Shown one piece after another: positions 23,957 through 32,266 of a DNA stretch of 64,000 nt. This stretch comes from JBBQWR01 sp038210495 (GTDB lineage: Bacteria > Planctomycetota > Planctomycetia > Pirellulales > DATAWG01): contig JBBQWR010000010.1 of the NCBI GenBank assembly GCA_038210495.1, positions 56,670-120,669 of the forward strand, written 5' to 3'. The number at the start of each line of letters is the position of its first letter. The stretch's first letter is position 1. The notes beneath the pieces are model-generated. The model did not search any database. It was given only the letters and a program-made list of their open reading frames with translations, and had not been told where the DNA came from. A program made the translations under genes and the position numbers.

Positions 23957-25747
23957 TCACTTCACCGCCACGTTCGGTTCGTCGTCCCAGTAGTAATCCA
24001 TGTAGCCGATCATCATTTCGTCCCAGGTTTGGTCGCCCCAGTGGATCGTCTTTTTGGGGTCGGGGTTGGCGGGATTGTCGGCTGAGTTGTCGTAATGAGC
24101 CACGCACTGGACTCGCGTTCCCTTGGGCAGATGGATCGGCTCGGCGCAGCGATAGGTGCTCTGCCACGAAAAATCGAACCGCGGAACCGAGAGCAGCGTT
24201 TCCACGCGGCCGTCCGGGTAAGTAGCCCGATACAGAAAATCCTTGCCCCGCAGATGCATGTGGGGCATGAACGACAGGATCGAGGCATCGCGCGGGACGG
24301 TGAATTCCTTTTCAATCTTATAGTTGGCGTCGCCCGCGGGAATCAGCAATTGGTGATTCGAGATTCCGTGCGTCTGGACATTGTGCTCGGGCGGCTGATT
24401 TCCCTTGTAAAAAATCAGACCGAGTTGCGAGCGGTCTTTTTCTTCCTTGCCGGTGGGCGTGTAATGCATCTGCCAGACAAGCGTGGCGCCGGCGGGAATT
24501 TTTCGCGCGACGCCGGCCGGCAGCACCAGCGCCATGTCGCCGGGCGCCGTGCCCGCGATCCACTGGTCTTCGATCCGCCCCTTCGGCTGTTTAGGGTCGC
24601 GGTAGAATGCGATGACGTGATGCACGACGGCTCGATTGGTTGGCTTGGCCTCGGCCGCTTGAATCCACACGTCTTCCTTGAAATTCGTCGGCGTCTCGAA
24701 GTAGCGATAACGGACCGTGCCCGTCGCCGGAACGGTCACTTCCTGGGGCAACTCGAACACCACATCCGGCGTGCCGATTGTCCAGCCGTCGGCGAACTTG
24801 CGCGGCGGCGGAAGCTGGCTCTTGTCGCCGATTACCGCGCCGCCGTCGACCCAACTGACGAGCGTATCGATTTGGTCCTGCGACAGTCGCCGATCGTTCG
24901 AGAATTTCCCGTAACGCGGATCGGCGTGCCACGGCGGCATGCGCCGCTCGACGACGACTTGCTTGATCATCTCGGACCAGTGTATCGCGTCGTCCGGCTG
25001 GAGCAGGGAGAACGGGGCGGCCGAGCCGGGTCGATGGCAAGCTTGGCACTTGTCCTGCAAAATCCGCGAGACCCGATCGGCGTAGGTGACGGCGCCGGGC
25101 GACGATTGGCGCTTGGCCGAACTGATCACGCAGCCTTTGGCCTCGGTGCGCGGCACGGAAATCTCCTTGCGATCGAGTAGCTCGCCCAAGGCTATTTCAA
25201 GGTCGTCCCGCATCGCCGAATCGCGCTCGTGACCGTATCCAAACCGATCGTCGATGCGGCCTCGGTAGCGAATCGCCCGCCGGGCGTCGAGCAAGAACAC
25301 CTCCGCCGATCTTTCGGCGCCGACCGCTTGCATGAGAAGCTGGTCGCGATCGTCCAGCGCCGGAAAGTCGATATGGAACTGCTTGACGTGCGCGGCGATT
25401 TTTTCGGCGTCGTCGGTCGGGCTGGAATAGATGGCCAGCAATTGCACGGGTTGGTCGGCGTTCTTCTTCGCTAGCTGTGCGAGCACGGGCAGATAGCGAT
25501 TGGCAATGGGGCACTCGGTGGTGACGAAGATCAGCAAGATCGCCCTTTTGTCGGCGAAATCGTCGAGCGCACGCGGTTTGCCGTCAACGCCGTTCAGGAC
25601 GACGTTGGGCACGCGATGGCCGATTGCGCCGGGAGAGGATGGCTTAGCGAACGGCTCGGCCCCGAATGATTGAGGGACGTGGGCGAAGGACGTCGCGAGT
25701 GCGACAAGGGCAGCCGTCAATAAGAATCGTCGTTGGCAAATTAACAT
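23957..25747 (-). CDS. Fused redoxin / c-type haem / monooxygenase-like secreted protein
   Basis: A 596-aa exported protein. After the signal peptide, residues about 35-200 form an AhpC/TSA-like redoxin domain with TTECPIANRY (Cys79). A single haem site CQACH (234-238) in the context HRPGSAAPFSLL follows. The rest resembles the copper type II monooxygenase (peptidylglycine-monooxygenase-like) fold, with RAVVHHVIAFYRD, MHYTPTG and SFMPHMHLRGKDF as potential His/Met ligands. The same two halves exist as separate genes at 60012-60632 and 58651-59964. The gene converges with the HMA-like gene. Confidence 0.85.
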   Translation of the reverse strand: MLICQRRFLLTAALVALATSFAHVPQSFGAEPFAKPSSPGAIGHRVPNVVLNGVDGKPRALDDFADKRAILLIFVTTECPIANRYLPVLAQLAKKNADQPVQLLAIYSSPTDDAEKIAAHVKQFHIDFPALDDRDQLLMQAVGAERSAEVFLLDARRAIRYRGRIDDRFGYGHERDSAMRDDLEIALGELLDRKEISVPRTEAKGCVISSAKRQSSPGAVTYADRVSRILQDKCQACHRPGSAAPFSLLQPDDAIHWSEMIKQVVVERRMPPWHADPRYGKFSNDRRLSQDQIDTLVSWVDGGAVIGDKSQLPPPRKFADGWTIGTPDVVFELPQEVTVPATGTVRYRYFETPTNFKEDVWIQAAEAKPTNRAVVHHVIAFYRDPKQPKGRIEDQWIAGTAPGDMALVLPAGVARKIPAGATLVWQMHYTPTGKEEKDRSQLGLIFYKGNQPPEHNVQTHGISNHQLLIPAGDANYKIEKEFTVPRDASILSFMPHMHLRGKDFLYRATYPDGRVETLLSVPRFDFSWQSTYRCAEPIHLPKGTRVQCVAHYDNSADNPANPDPKKTIHWGDQTWDEMMIGYMDYYWDDEPNVAVK

Positions 25748-25818
25748 AGTATTGCCGGCCGGCTGGGCCGCGCCGTGATTTTTGATGCGCCCCTTCAGGG
25801 AGGTTTTTGCGAGGGCTT

Positions 25819-26847
25819 CTACCGCTGATACTTAAACGTCGACTTGCCCATTTTTCCGGCGTAGAAGACGTTGTGCGTCGGGTCCCAACCGAATTGCGAC
25901 ATACCGTCTCCTTCGACGCCGGGTGGGAGCGGGGCGGCCTTTTTCCAAGTCTCGCCGGAGTCGGTCGTTTCCATCACGCCCTCCTTGCCGACGACCACGA
26001 TCTGTTTTTCGTCCTTGCCGAAGTACGGGCCGAGCATCGCCTTGACCGGCTTGCCGAGTTGAGCCCAACTGGCGCCCTTGTCGCGGCTGACGAGCAGGCC
26101 TTGATCGCCAACCCAATACACGGCGCCGCTCGTTATACGCGGGGCGCGGCCGACCGGTTTCAGGTTCGAGACTTCGCTCCAAGTTTGGCCGCCATCGGTG
26201 CTGCGTATGATGCTCGAGGCTTTGCCTTCCTTGGTGGCCACGAGCGTCTTGGCGTCGAGGAGGCCGACGTTGAAAAAGCCCTTGCCGAGCGTAGCCCAAG
26301 TTTTTCCGCCATCATCGCTTTTGATGAGCACGCCGCCGCTCTCGTGCTTCAACGTGACGAGGCTATCGCTCGACCAATCCACAGAGACAAAGTCGTTGTG
26401 GCCGGCCGTGCTGCGGCGCCATGATTTACCCGCGTCGGACGAGAGGGCCGAGTTTCCGTAAACGGTAAAGCACGCCAGCCGTTTGCCCGCCGGGTCGAAG
26501 TCGAACTCAAACCCCGTTTCGCAGCGGCCCGTCACGTTGCCGTCGTCCACTCGGGCGAACGTCTGCCCCTGGTCTGAACTCTTCCACAGGCCCTGATCGC
26601 AGACGACCATATAGACATCGCCCGTCACGCGATCGACGCCTACGCCGCCAGTGAGCCCCGGATAGCCGATTTTTTTATTCTCTTTCGTAAGCTGGACAAT
26701 GACCGTGTCGGAGATGGAAATCCACTTGCCCGCTTCGGCCTCGGCGGTGGCTCGTTGCGCCAAGGACGTCGATAGCGCGGCAATCACAACGATTGCCGAT
26801 GTCGATTTCAGCAGCATTCCGAATCGGCGAGAATTGACAGGATTCAT
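25819..26847 (-). CDS. Exported Asp-box (BNR/YCF48-like) beta-propeller protein
   Basis: A 342-aa protein with a signal peptide and at least six Asp-box repeats of the S-x-D-x-G-x-[ST]-[WF] type: SSDQGQTF, SSDAGKSW, SDDGGKTW, STDGGQTW, SRDKGASW and TTDSGETW. Each precedes a strand of a probable beta-propeller. Such proteins include sialidase-like, sortilin-like and HCF136-like folds; catalytic residues of sialidases were not found. It follows the fused redoxin gene on the minus strand (71 bp apart) and may be co-transcribed with it. Confidence 0.8.
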   Translation of the reverse strand: MNPVNSRRFGMLLKSTSAIVVIAALSTSLAQRATAEAEAGKWISISDTVIVQLTKENKKIGYPGLTGGVGVDRVTGDVYMVVCDQGLWKSSDQGQTFARVDDGNVTGRCETGFEFDFDPAGKRLACFTVYGNSALSSDAGKSWRRSTAGHNDFVSVDWSSDSLVTLKHESGGVLIKSDDGGKTWATLGKGFFNVGLLDAKTLVATKEGKASSIIRSTDGGQTWSEVSNLKPVGRAPRITSGAVYWVGDQGLLVSRDKGASWAQLGKPVKAMLGPYFGKDEKQIVVVGKEGVMETTDSGETWKKAAPLPPGVEGDGMSQFGWDPTHNVFYAGKMGKSTFKYQR

Positions 26848-26983
26848 GGTTGCCCCAAAGTGGATTTACAGTTTTGCGGGCGAATGATCGGTACGTCACG
26901 GCCACTCGCCGCCCGGGACCCATTGTGATAGTTTGGCTGTCGGCACGCTACGTTTTTAAGCGATTTTTTTCTATCAATCTTCC

Positions 26984-27529
26984 ATGGGCGACCTTCACGA
27001 CCAATCGCCCGTCTTGCCGATCGTGGCGGCGTTCAGCCGTTATAACGAGGCGCTCGACTGGGGTCGCGAGAGAACCATAGCCGCCTGGGGATCGATCGCG
27101 CTGGAGAGCCCCCGCTTCTCGTTCGTCGAGACAAACTATTACGAGTCGACGATGGGCGCCGGGATCAAAAAATGCTTTTGGGCGTTCGAACAACTGCGAG
27201 ACCCCGCCGATCTCATCGACTGGAAACTGGCTGCCAACGACTGGGAGCGACAATATGCGGCCACGGCGAAACATGCCGAGTCGCGGCCGCTCAATCTCGA
27301 TCCGGGTTATATGACGCTGGCCAAATTGGTCCTCGCGTCGACGAAGGATCACGCCCACCGGATTTATTTGGGCCGCGGCATCTTCGCCGAGGTTACGCTG
27401 TATTTCAAGGACGGCCGCTGGCAGCACCGCGATTGGACCTTTCCGGATTATCGCAGGGCCGACTATCAGCAGTTTTTTCTCGAGGCCCGAAAGCGATTGC
27501 GCAGTCAAGTTTCTCATCCGGCACCGTAG
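26984..27529 (+). CDS. DUF4416 protein
   Basis: A 181-aa soluble protein. The segments FVETNYYESTMGAGIKKCFWAFEQL, ESRPLNLDPGYMTLAKLVLAS and RIYLGRGIFAEVTLYF match DUF4416, a conserved family of unknown function in planctomycetes and delta-proteobacteria. It precedes the WecA-like transferase gene by 16 bp, suggesting an operon with the polysaccharide genes. Confidence 0.82.
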   Translation: MGDLHDQSPVLPIVAAFSRYNEALDWGRERTIAAWGSIALESPRFSFVETNYYESTMGAGIKKCFWAFEQLRDPADLIDWKLAANDWERQYAATAKHAESRPLNLDPGYMTLAKLVLASTKDHAHRIYLGRGIFAEVTLYFKDGRWQHRDWTFPDYRRADYQQFFLEARKRLRSQVSHPAP

Positions 27530-27545
27530 CGCGAGACCCGACGAC

Positions 27546-28700
27546 GTGAGCGAGCGACAGTTGGCCGCGCTGGTTCTCGGCGCCGTGGCGCCAAGTCTGA
27601 TCGTGAGTTGGTTGGCCGGATTCGCCGCCCGGCGGTGGGCGCCGCGGTGGGGTCTTGTCGATCGACCGGGCCGGCGCAAGGTGCATGTCGCGCCGACGCC
27701 CCTTGGTGGTGGGTTGGCCATTTGGCTAGGGATCGTCGCGCCGCTGGCTGCCGGTCAATATGTGGTTTGGTATCTTCGCCAATCGCATTGGGAAGCATCG
27801 GCGCCGGGTGGGGTTTGGGCCACTGTCGATTTCATCCGGCCCCATCTCGCTGGCCTGTGGGCCCAATCATCGGCCCTGTGGACGCTGCTCGGTTTGGCTA
27901 CCGTGCTCATGCTGCTCGGGTTGGCCGACGATCGCCGTGGGTTGAACTGGCGACTGCGGCTAGCGCTGCAAGCTGGGGTCGCGCTGGCGGCTGTCTATGG
28001 GTGCGGCTGGAGATTCCGATTCTTGGACGCTTGGCCGTGGCTCGCTGGCGGCGTCAGTTTCATCTGGATCGTGGGCCTCGTCAATTCGTTCAACATGCTC
28101 GACAACATGGACGGTTTGTCGGCCGGCGTGGCGACGATCGCGGCGGTCATCTTGGCGGCGGTCATGCTTCTGGTTCCCGATCCGCAGACGCATCAGCCGC
28201 ATCTGTTCGTCGCCGGCCTACTGCTCGTGCTAGTCGGAGCGATGCTCGGGTTTCTCTTGCATAATCGACCCACGGCGAGGTTGTTCATGGGAGACGCGGG
28301 CAGCTATCTGATCGGGTTTCTGCTGGCGACGGTATCGCTCATTGCAACGTATGCCGGCGACGATTTGCCGCGGCACGCGATCTTGGCTCCGGTGTGTGTT
28401 TTTGCCGTGCCGCTATATGATTTGATTACCGTGATTTGGATTCGCTTGCGACAAGGAACGAGTCCTTTCGAGGCCGACCAGAACCATTTTTCGCACCGAT
28501 TGGTCGAGCTAGGACTAAGCAAGACGCAGGCCGTGCTGACGATTTATCTGCTGACTGCGACCTGCGGTTTGGGCGCCCTGTTGCTGCATGAAGTGGACCA
28601 GCTTGGCGCGGTGACAATCGTGCTGCTGGTTGGCTGCGTGCTGCTGCTGATTGGGATATTGGAAACGGCGGCCCGGCGAAAAGCAAAGCGCGAGCGGTAG
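27546..28700 (+). CDS. Polyprenyl-phosphate sugar-1-phosphate transferase (WecA/MraY family)
   Basis: An integral membrane enzyme of 384 aa with about ten helices that would load a sugar phosphate onto undecaprenyl phosphate at the start of glycan assembly. Family motifs are clear: the N-terminal DRPGRRKVHVAPTPLGGGLAIW, the catalytic Asp pair in LLGLADDRRG, VNSFNMLDNMDGLSAG, and the cytoplasmic FMGDAGSYLIGF. These fit the WecA/TagO branch better than MraY. The start is GTG. The TAG stop is the left arm of a REPIN-like element. Confidence 0.9.
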   Translation: MSERQLAALVLGAVAPSLIVSWLAGFAARRWAPRWGLVDRPGRRKVHVAPTPLGGGLAIWLGIVAPLAAGQYVVWYLRQSHWEASAPGGVWATVDFIRPHLAGLWAQSSALWTLLGLATVLMLLGLADDRRGLNWRLRLALQAGVALAAVYGCGWRFRFLDAWPWLAGGVSFIWIVGLVNSFNMLDNMDGLSAGVATIAAVILAAVMLLVPDPQTHQPHLFVAGLLLVLVGAMLGFLLHNRPTARLFMGDAGSYLIGFLLATVSLIATYAGDDLPRHAILAPVCVFAVPLYDLITVIWIRLRQGTSPFEADQNHFSHRLVELGLSKTQAVLTIYLLTATCGLGALLLHEVDQLGAVTIVLLVGCVLLLIGILETAARRKAKRER

Positions 28701-28787
28701 GTCAGGCATTCAGTGCCTGACGGGCGCGCACAATTGATTTCACCAAACGGTCGGTGGCGATCGTCAGGCACAGAGTGCCTGACCTAC
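28697..28787. repeat. REPIN-like family B doublet after the WecA-like gene
   Basis: Bounded by GTAGGTCAGGCA at 28697 and TGCCTGACCTAC ending at 28787; 91 bp. Two palindromic units flank a unique spacer of about 41 bp. The upstream gene's TAG stop (28698-28700) is the repeat's own TAG, and the downstream gene starts 17 bp after the element. Confidence 0.85.
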
Positions 28788-28803
28788 TACTACGGAGAAT
28801 TCG

Positions 28804-31053
28804 ATGTCGCGGCGGAAGCGACAGCACGATCGGCGGATCGCGGCGGTCCAGGGGGACGGATCGGCAGCGAGCGCGCCGTCTGCCGCTCGTCGCTGGATTC
28901 TGGCGGGAGTCACCGCCCTCTTGGTCGCGCGGCCGCTGGTCACTAGCGATGGCGGCCCGTGGATCGGCGATGGCCAGCCGTTTGCCATTCTGTGGATCGT
29001 GCTCGCGCTGCTGTGGGTGCTGAGCCAGTTGGGACGTCCATCATTCAGTGCACGACTGGCGTGCATCGACATTCCCGTGGTTGTTTTTTTTGCGTGGTGG
29101 ACCTGGGCGGCCCTGCGGGGCGCGGTAAACGGAGCGCCTCGGCCGGCGTTCAACGAACTTTGGGAAGGGGTGGCGACGCTCGCCTCGTATTTGCTGGTGC
29201 GGCAACTGGCGCCCAGCGGCCGCGAAACTCGCGCCATCGTCGCGGTGATGATCGGCGTCGGGTTGATACTGGCAACGAGCGCCTTGCATCAATACTTCGT
29301 ATCGATGCCGGCGGATCGAATTAAATTCGAGGCGTCCGCCGCTGACTCCTTTCGCGAAGCGGGGTTCTACGACACGCCGGCGCCGGAGTCGGCGCAATAC
29401 AGACGGTTTCGCGACCGGCTATATAGTCCCGAGCCGTATGCGACGTTCGCGCTGACCAATTCGTTGGCGGCGTATTTGGCGCCCTGGCTGGTGCTCGCGG
29501 CCGGTATTGGCGTGCATGCGGCTGCTCGCGGGAACACCGATCGTCGATTTCTTTGGGGCGTCGCGGGATGCGTCTTAATACTCGGCGGCGCATTGTATCT
29601 CACGCATAGTCGCGCGGCCTGGATCGGGGCGATCGTCGGCGCCGCGCTCATTGTGTTGACAACCATTCGGTCGAGCGGCGCGCCGTGGTTTGGACGCTCC
29701 GCCCGTCGCTGGTTATCGATCGGCGCCGTTGGCGCGACCACCGCGATCGTAATCGGGGTCGCCAGCATGGAAATCTGGCGGCCGGATTTGCTCGAACGCG
29801 CCACCCGGTCGTTCAGCTTCCGGATCGAATACTGGCGGTCGACCACGTCGATGATCGCAGATCGGCCACTGCTCGGTTGTGGGCCGGGCAACTTCCGCGA
29901 TTATTACACGACTTACAAATTGCCGCAGGCCAGCGAAGAGATCAGCGATCCGCACAACTTTCTATTCGAAATCGCCGCAGTTGCCGGGATACCGGCGCTG
30001 ATTGCGTTCGCTGGCATTACGGGCCTGTTTTTCCTCCGATTATTCAGGCGAAGAAAGGAGTCCCCAACGCCGGCGCCGATAACCGCCACTGCCGTCCCAT
30101 GGTGGATTTTTGGCGGCGGCGCCGCAGGCGTCCTGATGGCTATCGCCATGAATCCGCTGTTCGGATTTCCGGATCGCGCGGAAGAATTATTGCCCGGGCT
30201 GGCGCTGGCGGCGGCGATAATCGCAGCCGTGTACCCGTGGATTCGCGACGGCGATTTGCCGCCGCCACTCCTCGGATTGGCGGTACTGACGTTGCTCGTG
30301 ACACTGCTATCGTCCGGCGGAATTGCGTTCTCCGGCGTGGCCGAAACTCTGTGGCTGGCCCTGGCGCTGGGCGCGGTCGCGACAGACCGGCCAAGCGACT
30401 CCAGGTCGCTGTCGCGGTGGATCGGGGCGCCGTTGTTTGTCTTCGTCGCCTGTTTGGGCATTGCACAATACCAAACCGGCTACCGTCCTATCTTAAATTG
30501 CCAGGCAGCAATGGCCAAGGCTCGCGACACGCTCGTCCGACACAATGGCCCGGAGTTGATGCATTTTGTCGAGCAGGCCATGTTGGCCGATCCCTGGGCG
30601 AGCGAACCGCGGCATTACCTCGCCCAAATGAGCTTGGACCGCTGGCGTCAAAGCGGGAAGCCTGGCGCTCGATCGGAGGATCTCGTCAAAGAGTTTGGGG
30701 CCTGTTCGCTCGGTTGGCTCACCGTCGAGCCGCGATCGAGCATCGCGTGGCAAGAAGTCGGCCGCGATTGGCTGGAGATATTTAAGGACAATAGCCAGAG
30801 TCATGCCGGCCGTCAGACGGTAAAATGTCTGCGGGCCGCGGTGTTCCTTTACCCAACCAGCGCGGCGACGAAATGCGATCTGGCCGAGGCGCTCGACGCG
30901 ACCGGCGGCGCCGATGAAGCGCGGACCGTCGCCATGCAAGCACTCGCGCTCGACGATCAAATGCCGCATGTCGACAAGAAGCTGACCGCCGAACAACGCG
31001 GCCGCGCCGACCGTATCATTTTCGGGAAGAGAGCCGCCGACACATTCAAGTAA
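28804..31053 (+). CDS. O-antigen-ligase-like membrane protein
   Basis: A 749-aa polytopic protein with about twelve helices. The long loop and the motifs LTHSRAAWIGAIVG and PLLGCGPGNFRDYYTTYK, with conserved Arg and Gly/His positions, fit the Wzy/WaaL O-antigen ligase superfamily, which polymerises or transfers glycans in the envelope. The C-terminal 180 residues (from about QAAMAKARDTLVRHNGPELMH) are soluble and look like TPR-type helical repeats. With the WecA-like gene upstream it suggests surface polysaccharide assembly. Confidence 0.82.
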   Translation: MSRRKRQHDRRIAAVQGDGSAASAPSAARRWILAGVTALLVARPLVTSDGGPWIGDGQPFAILWIVLALLWVLSQLGRPSFSARLACIDIPVVVFFAWWTWAALRGAVNGAPRPAFNELWEGVATLASYLLVRQLAPSGRETRAIVAVMIGVGLILATSALHQYFVSMPADRIKFEASAADSFREAGFYDTPAPESAQYRRFRDRLYSPEPYATFALTNSLAAYLAPWLVLAAGIGVHAAARGNTDRRFLWGVAGCVLILGGALYLTHSRAAWIGAIVGAALIVLTTIRSSGAPWFGRSARRWLSIGAVGATTAIVIGVASMEIWRPDLLERATRSFSFRIEYWRSTTSMIADRPLLGCGPGNFRDYYTTYKLPQASEEISDPHNFLFEIAAVAGIPALIAFAGITGLFFLRLFRRRKESPTPAPITATAVPWWIFGGGAAGVLMAIAMNPLFGFPDRAEELLPGLALAAAIIAAVYPWIRDGDLPPPLLGLAVLTLLVTLLSSGGIAFSGVAETLWLALALGAVATDRPSDSRSLSRWIGAPLFVFVACLGIAQYQTGYRPILNCQAAMAKARDTLVRHNGPELMHFVEQAMLADPWASEPRHYLAQMSLDRWRQSGKPGARSEDLVKEFGACSLGWLTVEPRSSIAWQEVGRDWLEIFKDNSQSHAGRQTVKCLRAAVFLYPTSAATKCDLAEALDATGGADEARTVAMQALALDDQMPHVDKKLTAEQRGRADRIIFGKRAADTFK

Positions 31054-31061
31054 GTGACCCC

Positions 31062-32240
31062 ATGCGGATTTGGATCCTGATCTCGATCGCGATTGTCGCC
31101 GGGCTCTCAATCGGCTTGGCGGCGACGGTCGTCGAACTGGGACCGCGGCCAGAAGGGGGTGATCGCGTGATCTATGGCGGCAAGGGAGACGCTCCCGCGC
31201 CGCCGACCGTCAATCCGCCCGGCGTGTACCCCAAAGCGGTGCTCGAAAACGGCGAGCACGATTTTGATTTTGGCAGCGCCGAGCGCGACGAGTCGCAGCA
31301 ACACGATTTTGTCGTTCGAAACGAAGGCCAGGGGATTTTGACGCTCACCGCCGGCCAATCCAGTTGTGTCTGCACGGTCGCCAAGATCGAAAAGGAGCAG
31401 TTGAAACCAGGCCAACGCGCGAAGATCACGCTCCAGTGGCATGGCAAATCGCTCGGCCCGTTTCGCCAAAACGCCACGATCGTCACGAACGATCCGGACC
31501 ACTCGACGCTCGATCTGGTCGTCGCCGGCGAGATCGTCTCGGCCTATAAGATCGAGCCCGATCGACTGACGTTCGGCGGCTTTTCCGCTGGCGAGACCGC
31601 GAAGGCGTCGGCGCGAATCGTGTCGTTCGCGACCGATGATCTAGCCGTCGTCGAACACTCTCTGGTCGAGCCCAACTCGGCGAAATACTTTGACCTGAAG
31701 ACGGAAAAGATGACTCGCGGCGAACTGGAAAAATTCGCGGGCGCCAAGAGCGGGGTGACGCTCACCGTCGCCATCAAACCCGGCTTGCCAGCCGGGCCGT
31801 TTCAACAGACAATCGGAATCCAACTCAATTTGCCCGACCACCCGAAGATCGATTTGCCGCTGGATGGCAAAGTCAATGGACCGATCGAGGTCGTTGGCGT
31901 CAACTGGAACGCCGAGGGGGGCATCCTGATGTTGGGACAAATCCAAAGCCGCGAAGGCGCGAAGGCCAAACTATTTTTGATGGTTCGGGGCACGCCGGCC
32001 GCCGACGTGCGACTGAAGATCGACAGCATCAAGCCGGACGACTTGCAGGCCACGCTCGGCGCCGCGGAAAAACTTTCGCCGACCGTCGCTCGCGTGCCGC
32101 TGGCCATCGAGATTCCGCCCGGGTCGCGGCCCGTCGCACATCTGGGAAATCAACAGGGTCACTTGGTGCAACTGTTTATCGACACGGGCCTCGCCGAACC
32201 GAAACAGTTGCGAATTCTGATTCGATACGCGGTCGAGTAA
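31062..32240 (+). CDS. DUF1573 exported protein
   Basis: A 392-aa protein with an N-terminal membrane anchor or signal (about residues 3-22). The DUF1573 domain is seen in VRNEGQGILTLTAGQSSCVCTVAKIEKEQLKPGQRAKITLQW, an Ig-like (ASH-type) fold with the family's Cys pair. At least two more Ig-like repeats follow. The family is abundant in planctomycetes and Bacteroidetes, with unknown function. It begins 8 bp after the ligase-like gene and is followed by the tetrahaem lipoprotein. Confidence 0.85.
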   Translation: MRIWILISIAIVAGLSIGLAATVVELGPRPEGGDRVIYGGKGDAPAPPTVNPPGVYPKAVLENGEHDFDFGSAERDESQQHDFVVRNEGQGILTLTAGQSSCVCTVAKIEKEQLKPGQRAKITLQWHGKSLGPFRQNATIVTNDPDHSTLDLVVAGEIVSAYKIEPDRLTFGGFSAGETAKASARIVSFATDDLAVVEHSLVEPNSAKYFDLKTEKMTRGELEKFAGAKSGVTLTVAIKPGLPAGPFQQTIGIQLNLPDHPKIDLPLDGKVNGPIEVVGVNWNAEGGILMLGQIQSREGAKAKLFLMVRGTPAADVRLKIDSIKPDDLQATLGAAEKLSPTVARVPLAIEIPPGSRPVAHLGNQQGHLVQLFIDTGLAEPKQLRILIRYAVE

Positions 32241-32266
32241 TCCGAGTCATTACGGAAGGACATCGA

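Noticed and set aside
24095..25180. 361-codon plus-strand frame over the fused redoxin gene
   Set aside because: It is antisense to well-defined redoxin, haem and monooxygenase-like motifs and shows no protein family of its own.
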